A stretch of 49,885 bases of DNA, taken from the NCBI RefSeq assembly GCF_018156225.1, contig NZ_JAGTAR010000040.1, positions 1 through 49,885 of the forward strand, given 5' to 3'. This document shows, in pieces, positions 10,721-18,471 of this stretch. The position numbers and the translations under genes are program-made. Position 1 is the stretch's first letter. Each line of letters begins with the position of its first letter. This DNA comes from Carboxylicivirga sediminis. Its GTDB lineage: Bacteria > Bacteroidota > Bacteroidia > Bacteroidales > Marinilabiliaceae. The notes beneath the pieces were generated by a model that did not search any database, was not told the DNA's origin, and saw only the letters and a list, made by a program, of their open reading frames with translations.

Positions 10721-11251
10721 ATGAAATACGTAGCATTGATACTCCTTACGCTTAGCCTGTTTTTATCGTCATGCGATAATACTATTGGACACCCGCCATC
10801 GCAGGGAGGCGATTTTATTGGAACCACATTTGAATTTACAGGTAGCTTTAACCGTTCAAATGCTTATCAGTTGGTATTTAACTTCAGGCAAAATGGGTTT
10901 ATACCCTACGAATCGGATGTGATATTGGCCTATGTCTTATGGGAGTCAGCAGGTATTGACTATTGGCGCCCTTTGCCGCAAACAGTTTATTTCAATAATG
11001 GAACATCTTTTCAGTATAACTATGATTTTTCGGCCGATATAGCCAGTAACCAGATTATTGATATGTCGGTATTTCTGGATAGTTACCTGGATTTGTCAAC
11101 ACTGCCGCCTGGATACACGCAGAATCAGACCTTCAGGGTGGTGGTAGTACCATCAGACTTTTTAGAGGCAAGTAATGTTGATGTAAATAGCCTGGAAAGT
11201 ATTTTGAATGCCGAACAGTTGCAGCTGAAAGAGCTGGAAATTATGCATTAG
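10721..11251 (+). CDS. Small lipoprotein, Bacteroidota-specific type
   Basis: 176 residues with a clear lipobox (LSLFLSSC, Cys18). The mature part resembles a family of short Bacteroidota lipoproteins that start with a G/P-rich linker, continue with a beta-rich domain that has the pattern ESDVILAYVLWE and a bulky PLPQTVYFNNG, and end with FRVVVVPSDF. Some relatives carry a longer collagen-like GPPG linker, here reduced to HPPSQGG. Function unknown, probably an outer-membrane-anchored structural or binding protein. It converges with the GNAT gene, whose stop lies 17 bp away. Confidence 0.78.
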   Translation: MKYVALILLTLSLFLSSCDNTIGHPPSQGGDFIGTTFEFTGSFNRSNAYQLVFNFRQNGFIPYESDVILAYVLWESAGIDYWRPLPQTVYFNNGTSFQYNYDFSADIASNQIIDMSVFLDSYLDLSTLPPGYTQNQTFRVVVVPSDFLEASNVDVNSLESILNAEQLQLKELEIMH

Positions 11252-11256
11252 TGGAC

Positions 11257-11290
11257 TGTTTAAGAGTTCAGGGTTTAGCGTTCTGAGGGC
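11257..11290. repeat. Short 7-bp-period repeat between convergent stops
   Basis: Three units fit GNGTTYW exactly at 7-bp steps (GAGTTCA at 11264, GGGTTTA at 11271, GCGTTCT at 11278), with weaker units on each side. The tract fills the gap between two convergent stop codons and runs into the last codons of the GNAT gene, which may have gained its C-terminal tail from it. Confidence 0.4.
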
Positions 11291-11798
11291 AGGTGTTATC
11301 AATGGAATAAACGAAATACTCTTTGCCATCATCAGTGTGGCCGCTATTGGTTTTGGCCATCCCGCATTTCTCAGATAGGGCAACAGACGACTTATTGTTG
11401 GCATACATGCGTGCAATAAGTGTTTGGGTGTTCAATGTTTGAAAAGCATATTGAATTAGGCCGGAACAGACTTCTTTACCTAATCCTTTTTTCCAATGGC
11501 CCGAGTCGATGATATAGCCCAGCTCCAACTGATGGAGGTTATCGAAAGAGTTAAACAAACCGGCTTCTCCAATCACTGAATTGTCTGACTTTAATACCAA
11601 CGCAAAAATGCCGATACCAGGATGATTGTTTTGGTTGGACTGCCTGTACTTTTTTGTCAACTCTGTATGCGTCCATTGGTGTTTGCCGCTGGAGATAAAG
11701 CGCATGTTGGCTTCCTTGTTGTAAATCGTAAGCAGCTCATGCATATCTGCCTGGGTGATATGCCTGGCGATGAGTCTGGACGTTTCGAATATTATCAC
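11268..11798 (-). CDS. GNAT family N-acetyltransferase (RimJ/RimL-like)
   Basis: 176 residues of the acetyl-CoA-dependent GNAT fold that acetylates amino groups of proteins or small molecules. It begins with the RimJ/RimL-type pattern IFETSRLIARHITQAD, then GEAGLFN, the strand LELGYIIDSGHWKKGLGKEVC (motif A, the acetyl-CoA pyrophosphate loop is GKGLG-like as KKGLGK) and the later ARMYANNKSSVALSEKCGM, typical of motif B. Substrate unknown. It is 12 bp downstream of the next minus-strand gene, but the products look unrelated. Confidence 0.88.
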   Translation of the reverse strand: MIIFETSRLIARHITQADMHELLTIYNKEANMRFISSGKHQWTHTELTKKYRQSNQNNHPGIGIFALVLKSDNSVIGEAGLFNSFDNLHQLELGYIIDSGHWKKGLGKEVCSGLIQYAFQTLNTQTLIARMYANNKSSVALSEKCGMAKTNSGHTDDGKEYFVYSIDNTCPQNAKP

Positions 11799-11810
11799 GT
11801 TTCTTTAATT

Positions 11811-12323
11811 TTATTTCTCCCAAACTTTATCAATCTGAACCTCTTTTGTCTTCTCCAGCAGAATAATTGGTATACTATTCAGGTTAATTGAATAGGTTTG
11901 TAGCAGATCGCCATTACTTACCATAATTACATCGCCCAATTCAAGTTGTGTATCCAGGAGGCACTGATCATCAGTATCATAAAGTTTACACTGGTAGTAA
12001 CGCCTTTTTTTTGAACCTTCTTTTGGAATATGCTTCTCGCTAATGCCTGAAGTACTAGTAAATTCCAGTCGCCAGGTTTGCATGCCGTAGCCATATCCAT
12101 AGCCCGAGTCGAAGCTGCTACGATAATCATATTTTGAAATTCCCCGTTTAACCATTGCCTGGGCGGTTATTGGCAGTTCAATACCTGAACTGGTGATGGT
12201 AAAACTTGTTTTAACTCCACCAGTCTGTTCCACCAGTGACTGTGCTTGCATGCCTGCCGAAATCAAGACTAATACAATAATTGTAACGGTCTGAATAAGA
12301 GGGAAGGGTAATGTTTTTTTCAT
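11811..12323 (-). CDS. Exported hypothetical protein
   Basis: 170 residues with a signal peptide (TIIVLVLISAGMQAQ) and a beta-rich mature domain that I do not recognise. A short glycine/tyrosine run (SGYGYGYGMQTW) lies in the middle, and a basic KKRRYYQCKLYD stretch follows. It is 32 bp downstream of the rhomboid gene on the same strand and may share its transcript. No function can be proposed beyond a periplasmic or surface location. Confidence 0.65.
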   Translation of the reverse strand: MKKTLPFPLIQTVTIIVLVLISAGMQAQSLVEQTGGVKTSFTITSSGIELPITAQAMVKRGISKYDYRSSFDSGYGYGYGMQTWRLEFTSTSGISEKHIPKEGSKKRRYYQCKLYDTDDQCLLDTQLELGDVIMVSNGDLLQTYSINLNSIPIILLEKTKEVQIDKVWEK

Positions 12324-12355
12324 AGGACTTGTTGTTATAGTTTCAAAGGTATTGA

Positions 12356-13690
12356 CTACAAATCTTCACCAGAAGAATTTGTCAATGGCACTACAAGTAA
12401 ACTATCCGGCACCGATTCGCCCTGAAGTTTCTGAACAATGAATTCAATGGTTTTATTATAGTTTTGGAGCAGCTCATTGTACTGATAGGTTTCTTCCGAG
12501 ATGGTTTTGGCCATTAACTCAAAGCTTTCGAGGCGATACTGGCAATAGCGCTTCAATAGCGCGTTTTGTTCCTTGTAATCTGCCGGTAGGTCATCAATGG
12601 AGTCGAGCTGTTTGACAATGCTTAAACATTTCTTCCAGTTGGGAATGCCTTCTTCGGTAATGACTCTGAAATAGGTGTCGTCGCCGGCATTTGATTGAAG
12701 ATTGCTAAAGCTCAGTGCTTTTTCCTCTGTTTCAACAAATTGATTCATTAATACATTGTATTTCCCCAGTTGATTGGGGATGATAACAGGCAATGCAGCT
12801 ATTAAAAGAACCACAGCCAGGGTGCTGGTGGTCATTACGGCTTTTGTACCATGAGTTTTGTTGTTTGTGACATAATAGGCGGCGCCAATAATTAGTCCGC
12901 TTACAAGTCCACCAATATGAGCAGCATTGTCAATGCCTTCTTTGGTAAAGCCAAACGCCAGGTTATAGCCGACAAAGGAAAATACGCTGGTTACAAAATT
13001 CTTACGAGTCTCCTGTGGTAACTCAATTGCTTTTAGTAACAATAGAGAAATGAGTACGCCATACATACCAAATATGGCTCCGGAAGCCCCAACAGAAACG
13101 ATATTGTCGTTAATAGCCACACTTGCTACGCTGGCTAATACACCAGTGAACAAGTAGGCAAACAGGAATTTAGAACTGCCAATCTGCGTTTCAATTTCCT
13201 TTCCAATAAACAGCAGGGCATACATATTAAGTAAAAGGTGAAAGATACCACCGTGCAAAAAGGTGCTGCTTAGCAAGCGCCATTGCTCATCCACCAGGGT
13301 GAGCTCACGCAGATTGCCGCCCCAGTCGATTAATGCTTCAATGCTTGGTTCTACCGGGTGAACTCCCATCAGCACCATCACTACGTAAATCAGTATATTC
13401 AGGTAAATAATGATAGGTGTAACGTAATAGTTGGTGTCAGGGATCAAAGCCTCCACTACTTCCCTAAAAGATTTTCGTTTATTCGTTTCCTCTTCTTCTT
13501 CAACGGGAGTTTCCACCTCTTGTACTTTGGCAGGAGGTGTGTTCAAGGCTGCTTTTCGTCTTCTTTCAAGCTCATACAGGGCAGCTTCATAGGCTTCTTC
13601 CTGGTAGTTCTCCCTGTTTTCAAGGATGTTTCTTAGCTCAGCATCTGATTTATCAAGCATTTTCTTTGTAAAGATGTTTTCCATTTCCAT
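12356..13690 (-). CDS. Rhomboid intramembrane serine protease with long N- and C-terminal extensions
   Basis: 444 residues, well above the ~200-280 of a bare rhomboid. The core (about 90-275) has the oxyanion-hole region HGGIFHLLLNMYAL (H146, H151, N155), the catalytic serine S203 in GASGAIFG and the partner histidine H258 in NAAHIGG, so it should cleave membrane-spanning substrates. Residues 1-85 are a charged cytoplasmic part with a helical LERRRKAAL segment and a glutamate-rich linker. After the last membrane helix (about 285-303) comes a helical domain (about 310-422) shared with the membrane protein at 7311-8087. The ATG at 13690 has a second Met two codons in; either is possible. Confidence 0.92.
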   Translation of the reverse strand: MEMENIFTKKMLDKSDAELRNILENRENYQEEAYEAALYELERRRKAALNTPPAKVQEVETPVEEEEETNKRKSFREVVEALIPDTNYYVTPIIIYLNILIYVVMVLMGVHPVEPSIEALIDWGGNLRELTLVDEQWRLLSSTFLHGGIFHLLLNMYALLFIGKEIETQIGSSKFLFAYLFTGVLASVASVAINDNIVSVGASGAIFGMYGVLISLLLLKAIELPQETRKNFVTSVFSFVGYNLAFGFTKEGIDNAAHIGGLVSGLIIGAAYYVTNNKTHGTKAVMTTSTLAVVLLIAALPVIIPNQLGKYNVLMNQFVETEEKALSFSNLQSNAGDDTYFRVITEEGIPNWKKCLSIVKQLDSIDDLPADYKEQNALLKRYCQYRLESFELMAKTISEETYQYNELLQNYNKTIEFIVQKLQGESVPDSLLVVPLTNSSGEDL

Positions 13691-13783
13691 GTATTAGTGC
13701 AGGGCAGTGACAGTCAATTGGGGGTTCTTAACCTTCTGCGCTATCGGGTTGTCTAATCCTTTTTCAATTGGTGCTTAGTGTTC

Positions 13784-14485
13784 TTACTTCCTTTTTCCGA
13801 ATATTCTGAGCAGGTATAAAAACAGGTTAATGAAATCGAGGTACAAGGTTAGTGCGCCAATGATGGCTTCTTTCTTATCTTCTTCTGTCCCCTCGTTACC
13901 AATGATGTTCATCTTTTTGATTTTCTGGGTGTCGTAGGCTGTTAGGCCAACAAATAGTAATACACCCACATAGGTGGTAATCCAGTATAGCATCTCGTTA
14001 TTCAGGAACATATTCACCACTGATGCTAATATCAAGCCTATGAGTGCCATAAAAAGCAGGTTGCCAAAGCGGCTTAGGTCCGACTTGGTAAAGTAACCGT
14101 AGAGGCTCATTATGCCAAAGGTACCGGCTGTTACATAGAATGTGGTGGCAATGGATGCCTCTGTAAATACAATGAAAATAGCCGACAAGGTGATCCCGTT
14201 GAGGAAGGCATAGAGTATAAACAGCATGGTGGCCATCTGGGCCGATATTCTCTTAATAACCGAAACCAGGCGGGCAACCAGTATAAATTCAAGCACTATT
14301 ATGCCAATAAATACAAACTGATTGCTGAAAATCAGTTTGATTAGCTGTGGGGTAGAGGCTGTCCACATGGCCACGAGTCCGGTAATGATTAAAGCAAAGG
14401 ACATCCATCCATAAACTTTTGTCATAAATCGTTGCTGTTCGGCTGCGATGGCGGCTTCCTGGGTGAATGAAATTGATTGTTTCAT
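13784..14485 (-). CDS. Bax inhibitor-1/YccA family membrane protein
   Basis: 233 residues from the ATG at 14485; an upstream in-frame ATG (14608) would overlap the preceding gene and add a non-conserved tail, so I reject it. Seven hydrophobic segments follow the N-terminal pattern RFMTKVYGWMSFALIITG of the BI-1/TMBIM family, with the later LTAYDTQKIKKM motif carrying the conserved Asp and the C-terminal LYLDFINLFLYLLRIFG. Bacterial members modulate FtsH or leak calcium/protons; the role here is not known. It is 93 bp from the rhomboid and on the same strand. Confidence 0.92.
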   Translation of the reverse strand: MKQSISFTQEAAIAAEQQRFMTKVYGWMSFALIITGLVAMWTASTPQLIKLIFSNQFVFIGIIVLEFILVARLVSVIKRISAQMATMLFILYAFLNGITLSAIFIVFTEASIATTFYVTAGTFGIMSLYGYFTKSDLSRFGNLLFMALIGLILASVVNMFLNNEMLYWITTYVGVLLFVGLTAYDTQKIKKMNIIGNEGTEEDKKEAIIGALTLYLDFINLFLYLLRIFGKRK

Positions 14486-14549
14486 GAGTTTTTCCGTATT
14501 GATGAGGTGGATTAGATTAATTTGTTGAGTATCAAGTATTTCTTTATTA

Positions 14550-15089
14550 TCATCGTCTTCGTGTTGGTGGATTATAGTCGGTATGGTTAAGAGCAAATGC
14601 ATTTTCAATTTCTCTCACGAGTAGCTCAGCATGTTCCATTCTTTTTGTTGATAGTACAAGTCTTTTCTGGCTATGATTTTCATTAAGAAGAAAAACCTTA
14701 CTTACTCGAATCTTTTCTGCGAAGTTAGGATTGGCTGCAGAGATGAATACCAATCGTTGAGCCATATTATAGTTCAGAATACTAATGTCTTTCATATTTT
14801 GCAGGTCTATTTTCGTTTTAAAATAAGGTTTGCCAAATATGAATTGGGAGTTGTATAATTGGTCTTTGCTTATTAGTATACCCTCTTTGCTTAATAATAA
14901 AATCAGTATGCCTGGTGAAATGATGAATAGAAGCAATGCAATATAATCGCCAGGATATAGATCCAATGAATCAGATATGGCGATTCCAATAACCTCTCCT
15001 GTTCCGACAATAAAGGAGAAAATAAAAAATAGAATGAGCATGAACCTCTGATGTGAAGTGAATCCAGACTTAATAATAACTTTCTTCAT
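14550..15089 (-). CDS. Small membrane protein with PH-like C-terminal part
   Basis: 179 residues. Two hydrophobic segments lie near the N-terminus (about 15-37 and 48-66), followed by a soluble beta-rich domain (GILISKDQLYNSQFIFGKPYFKTKIDLQNMKDISI) that looks like the pleckstrin-like domains of small bacterial membrane proteins. This layout is common, with no defined function. It ends in a basic tail (PPTRRR). It lies just upstream of the BI-1 gene (64 bp) on the same strand. Its base composition seems more AT-rich than the neighbours. Confidence 0.68.
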   Translation of the reverse strand: MKKVIIKSGFTSHQRFMLILFFIFSFIVGTGEVIGIAISDSLDLYPGDYIALLLFIISPGILILLLSKEGILISKDQLYNSQFIFGKPYFKTKIDLQNMKDISILNYNMAQRLVFISAANPNFAEKIRVSKVFLLNENHSQKRLVLSTKRMEHAELLVREIENAFALNHTDYNPPTRRR

Positions 15090-15259
15090 TTGTTGATTTC
15101 TTACTTATTAAGGCAATGGGCCTTATAGATTGTTCGTAATGGCAGGTTGATTATCACCGGCATATTTAGTGATATAACTTTTGAGTGTTGATGGTTTCCA
15201 GCTACTTTATTATTAACTATCGACGAAGTTGTAAACTTAGCCGAGTGGGAGGTAGTATC

Positions 15260-15934
15260 TTATTTTAGTTCAAACTTAAACATGAATTGCCTTTGTATTT
15301 CTTTATTCAAAGTATTCTGAGAGCCTAATAGTCCTAAAGGCATGTTTTTCATCATGGTTTTATATAACTCCATTTGAGAGTCGCTCTCATTGATAATCTC
15401 TGAAATATTGAATAGTTGTCCTACTGTGTTGCCAGATACCAATGCTAATTGCTGTGCTTGTTTAAGAGCTTTTGAATATAAAAGATTAAACTTTTCATCT
15501 TGAGACAAAGATTCAGACTCATAATTGACATTCATTATTTTGCCACTTATTCCTTTTTCGTGTTTTAGTTTATTGTAAAGGCGTTTTAGGTCTTTAAGAT
15601 TATCTAACTCCACTTCAATGGTTGGATGTTTTGTTTGAATTGAGATTGAAAAGTCATTATCATCATTGACAATATATTTGAATTGCTCAGATTTAATCAT
15701 ATTCTCAATGTCGGTAAAAGAAGCCTGTGGAATATCAGTATCGTTGTTCATGGGAATATTCATACCCATAAATTCCATTTGTTGTCCAAAGCTAATCTGG
15801 TAAATAAATGATTTAGGTTTCAAAATGAAGGTTTCGCTACTAATAACTTCAATGTACTTTGTTTCTTGTGCTAAAGATTTGAATTGTATTAATATTAGTA
15901 CAAAAAGAACAAACAGAATTTGTATTTTTCTCAT
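15260..15934 (-). CDS. Exported SIMPL (DUF541)-like protein
   Basis: 224 residues with a signal peptide (ILFVLFVLILIQFKSLAQ). The mature protein begins KYIEVISSETFILKPKSFIYQISF and ends with an A-rich helix (SKALKQAQQLALVSGNTVGQLFNISEI), the two signatures of SIMPL-domain periplasmic proteins (DUF541), in which the helix is usually followed by a strand. The middle is more divergent than usual. SIMPL proteins are stress-linked periplasmic proteins of unclear function. The gene stands alone, AT-rich like its neighbour at 14550-15089, between 170- and 527-bp gaps. Confidence 0.6.
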   Translation of the reverse strand: MRKIQILFVLFVLILIQFKSLAQETKYIEVISSETFILKPKSFIYQISFGQQMEFMGMNIPMNNDTDIPQASFTDIENMIKSEQFKYIVNDDNDFSISIQTKHPTIEVELDNLKDLKRLYNKLKHEKGISGKIMNVNYESESLSQDEKFNLLYSKALKQAQQLALVSGNTVGQLFNISEIINESDSQMELYKTMMKNMPLGLLGSQNTLNKEIQRQFMFKFELK

Positions 15935-16461
15935 ACCTGGTTTACTTATTAATTTAAAATTATCGTTAGTTGATATTGCCCATAACTAATTTATCATCAT
16001 ATCTATGCACGACATCTTTACTATATCATTCATCACCTTGCAAAATCCGCGCACACCTGTGCATCCCTAAAATTATCCCTTATATTTCCACCGCCCCTTA
16101 TTATCAATTCTCGTCCTCACCTGGCAGCGAGGGGCAGCTGTTTTCCGATTAGTGCATGCTAAATTAAAATTTTTAGTTAAACATGCCCTATGCAGTTGAT
16201 AAATTATGTTGGTTTATTGATGAAAGGAGGAAAAGAGAAGGTTAGTAAGTCCGAAGTTTGTGGTCTGAAGTCCGAAGGATTATGAGTTGGAGGTTTCGGG
16301 TTACGAGTTCTGTTTAATGGTTGGGATGAGTGCCTGGTGCTTACTTCTTAGGCCTAGTATCTTTTGCCTGTTATCTGACTAAAAGTTGCCCGGCCATGGA
16401 GGAGAGTAACACGAGGCCAGGGCTTTAAATGCGTTATAAAATATTGGTGCTAACGTTTATC
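15935..16461. other. 527-bp intergenic region with 7-bp-period arrays
   Basis: No credible gene is present. The part next to the SIMPL-like gene (15935-16230) is AT-rich and should carry that gene's promoter. The rest holds two adjacent 7-bp-period arrays (16240-16323 and 16330-16378), described separately. The final stretch (16380-16461) trails into the osmC stop; I see no clear terminator. Confidence 0.6.
16240..16378. repeat. Two abutting degenerate 7-bp-period arrays
   Basis: From 16240 to 16323 about a dozen consecutive 7-mers keep G at the third position in nearly all units; AAGTCCG occurs at 16247 and 16268, with AAGTTTG at 16254. From 16330 to 16378 seven further 7-mers fit NNNCTNN, with C at position 4 in seven of seven and T at position 5 in six of seven (for example GTGCTTA at 16337, TATCTGA at 16372). 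The period is exact though units differ. No ORF explains it, because all frames contain stops. Confidence 0.6.
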
Positions 16462-16911
16462 TCACCCTATTTTTACTTCAACAGGTGTTTTGTTAATGAG
16501 GTTATCCAATACGGGACTGCGCTGTGCCATTATGGTTTTCCATTGCTCAAGTGTTTCGGGAGTGGCACTGGAAACGGGGTGCAGCTCAATGGTGATGCCC
16601 TGGTAGCCGGCCCGGTCATCGGTGGGCATACCAAACAGTTTCATGGGGTTGAGGTCACCGGTAATTTTTATCTTCAGGTCGCTTAGTTCCATATTCAGTT
16701 CCTGTGCTACTTTGAACGCCATAATATGCATGCAGCCGCTTAAACCGCACAAGAGGTATTCTACCGGGTTGGGTGCCTCGTCGGTACCGCCCAACTGGCT
16801 GGGTTCATCAATCAACACCTTAAACTGGCGAACTTGTACTTCTGACTGGGAACCCGATTTGGTTGTTGACTCCACATTGAAATTGATGGTTTGCACTTCC
16901 ATTACTTCCAT
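16462..16911 (-). CDS. OsmC-family protein lacking the second catalytic cysteine
   Basis: 149 residues of the OsmC/Ohr fold, small dimeric peroxidase-like proteins that reduce organic hydroperoxides. The N-terminal beta-hairpin is followed by PNPVEYLLCGLSGCMHIMAFKVA, the central helix with the peroxidatic cysteine (C60; C55 lies one turn before). The usual second-cysteine motif RCPV is here RSPV (S132), so the classic two-cysteine cycle cannot run; many non-peroxidase OsmC relatives show this. A second ATG three codons later (16902) is equally possible as start. Divergent from the Crp-type regulator, with a palindrome between. Confidence 0.88.
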   Translation of the reverse strand: MEVMEVQTINFNVESTTKSGSQSEVQVRQFKVLIDEPSQLGGTDEAPNPVEYLLCGLSGCMHIMAFKVAQELNMELSDLKIKITGDLNPMKLFGMPTDDRAGYQGITIELHPVSSATPETLEQWKTIMAQRSPVLDNLINKTPVEVKIG

Positions 16912-16939
16912 TTGAATAGTTTTTAATTTAATACTTTTG

Positions 16940-16947
16940 CAAAGCTA
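16940..16947 (-). promoter_or_regulatory. Putative -7 box (TAGCTTTG) of the osmC-like gene
   Basis: The minus-strand octamer TAGCTTTG fits the Bacteroidota TAnnTTTG element exactly and lies about 30 bp before the osmC-like start. No convincing -33 TTTG is seen at the expected distance, so activation may be needed. Confidence 0.4.
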
Positions 16948-17001
16948 TGTGTTTAGTAGGAGGCCATGCTCAGGCAGGCTGTGTATTAAACCATGATGAG
17001 G

Positions 17002-17017
17002 GGTGTAATTTTACACC
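17002..17017. promoter_or_regulatory. Perfect palindrome, likely Crp/Fnr-type operator
   Basis: GGTGTAA-TT-TTACACC is a perfect 7+7 bp inverted repeat with a 2-bp centre, in the 125-bp divergent region between the OsmC gene and the Crp/Fnr regulator, 20 bp before the regulator ATG. Size and symmetry fit a homodimer site; autoregulation and control of osmC are the natural reading. Confidence 0.6.
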
Positions 17018-17036
17018 TGTTTAACGATTGGCACAT

Positions 17037-17702
17037 ATGGAAATAATCTATCCAACGGGCAGCAGCTGTATTGAACAGCTTAAGCATGATGAAAAGGATG
17101 AACTGTTTGGTTCGGCCCAAATGCTCAACTTTAAAGCGGGCGAGGTGGTGATACGAAAAGGCTCACCGGTGCACGATCTGTACCTTTTGCAAACGGGTAC
17201 TGTGGAGCTGGCTTTGGACGACACGCACAGCCGGCAGTCGCTTATGCTGCTGTTTTCTGGCGAAATTATAGGCGTTAACTGTGCTTACTCAACCATGCAT
17301 TATCGCTTCTCGGCCCGGGCGCTGAGTGATTGCCAGGTGCTCATCATCAATTATCAGTTGTTTACCCGGTTGCTGGAGAGTAACCCACGCTTTTCCATGT
17401 CTTTTATCCAGTACATATCCATGGTGAATGAAAATTTTCTTAACTGGCACATGAAGCTCACTGAACGTAATTCGGCAGGAGCACTGGCCTTTTTGTTAAG
17501 TGAGTTTGTAAAAAACTATGGGCAACATACTTTTGAAATTCCCCTCACCAGGAGCGATATGGCCAGGGTCATTGGCTTCTCGAAAGAAAGTGTGTTAAAG
17601 AATCTGGCCGACTTCAGAAAGCAAGGCATAGTAGAAAGCGATGGGAAGAAGATAACGATTCTGGACTATAGCCGTCTTCAGGATATTTCTGTGTATGGCT
17701 AA
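17037..17702 (+). CDS. Crp/Fnr family transcriptional regulator
   Basis: 221 residues from the ATG at 17037 (a TTG three codons earlier is less likely). Residues of about 25-120 form the cyclic-nucleotide-binding-like beta roll (FKAGEVVIRKGSPVHDLYLLQTGTVEL as the start), then a long dimer helix, and a winged HTH at about 165-215 (LTRSDMARVIGFSKESVLKNL). No FNR-type cysteine cluster is present and the cAMP-binding arginine/serine pair is not conserved, so its signal is unknown. It faces the OsmC gene across a perfect palindrome, suggesting a redox or peroxide link. Confidence 0.9.
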   Translation: MEIIYPTGSSCIEQLKHDEKDELFGSAQMLNFKAGEVVIRKGSPVHDLYLLQTGTVELALDDTHSRQSLMLLFSGEIIGVNCAYSTMHYRFSARALSDCQVLIINYQLFTRLLESNPRFSMSFIQYISMVNENFLNWHMKLTERNSAGALAFLLSEFVKNYGQHTFEIPLTRSDMARVIGFSKESVLKNLADFRKQGIVESDGKKITILDYSRLQDISVYG

Positions 17703-17775
17703 AGCAAATAATTGTAAGCCTCCGGATGTTAGAAGTTGTAGCCAGGTTTGGTCTGAATAGTATAGTTGACTACGA

Positions 17776-18264
17776 TTAAAAGCCAATACCTACATGCAAG
17801 CCAAGGCTGATATGTATATCTTCCGGATCGTAGGCTACTTCAAACACGGGGCCAATATGTAGATTGTTAATTTCCCACTCATACGAGGTTTCAAAGTGCA
17901 GGGCAAATGCGCTGTGGTCGCTCTCTCCGTCTTCAAAAGTGATGCCTGGTGATAGATTGATAACAAGTCGATCCGTAGGTCGGTACGAACCTACAATGCC
18001 AAAGGTATTGTGTCCATGGTCGTCGAAAATACGCTCATAACCGAGGCCAATGCCAAAGGGAGAGTGAGGCTTCATACGTATGTAATGCAGGTGGAGTCCG
18101 TAAGCCAGCTCTTTTTCATTGATAAAATACACAGGAGCATTTGCTATGCCTAGCTCATTTATATGATGATGGTGATGGTGTGCGTCATGCTCATTACTTT
18201 GGGCGCTGGCCTGCCATAGTATTAAATGTAGTAAAAGTATAAGTACATAGCGGTTATTAATCAT
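17776..18264 (-). CDS. Small outer-membrane barrel with His-rich N-terminus
   Basis: 162 residues. A signal peptide (YVLILLLHLILWQASAQ) is followed by a histidine cluster (HDAHHHHHH) and then short amphipathic strands rich in glycine and aromatics (FGIGLGYERIF, HFETSYEWEINN), ending in LHVGIGF, a barrel-like terminus. The His cluster points to divalent-metal contact at the cell surface or periplasm, such as zinc, copper or nickel; no transporter or sensor lies beside it to support one metal. It converges with the Crp-type gene over a 73-bp gap. Confidence 0.75.
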   Translation of the reverse strand: MINNRYVLILLLHLILWQASAQSNEHDAHHHHHHINELGIANAPVYFINEKELAYGLHLHYIRMKPHSPFGIGLGYERIFDDHGHNTFGIVGSYRPTDRLVINLSPGITFEDGESDHSAFALHFETSYEWEINNLHIGPVFEVAYDPEDIHISLGLHVGIGF

Positions 18265-18471
18265 GTTCAGGTGTTTTAGTTCTGGTTACTCTTATTAACC
18301 ATTCAATCAGGCAATTTGTTGTGTATTGCTATTGTGTTATTACTCATCATATAGCATTGATATTTCTGGAGCTTGTTCATAAGCCTGTTGAAAATTTAAG
18401 GTAAAAATATGAAACCTTTGATCTTTTTTTAACGTTTGCGAAATGATAACATAATTTAAATCTCACAATTT

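Noticed and set aside
14486-14608. Longer N-terminus of the Bax-inhibitor-like protein
   Set aside because: It would overlap the upstream gene by 59 bp and the added residues do not look like the family.
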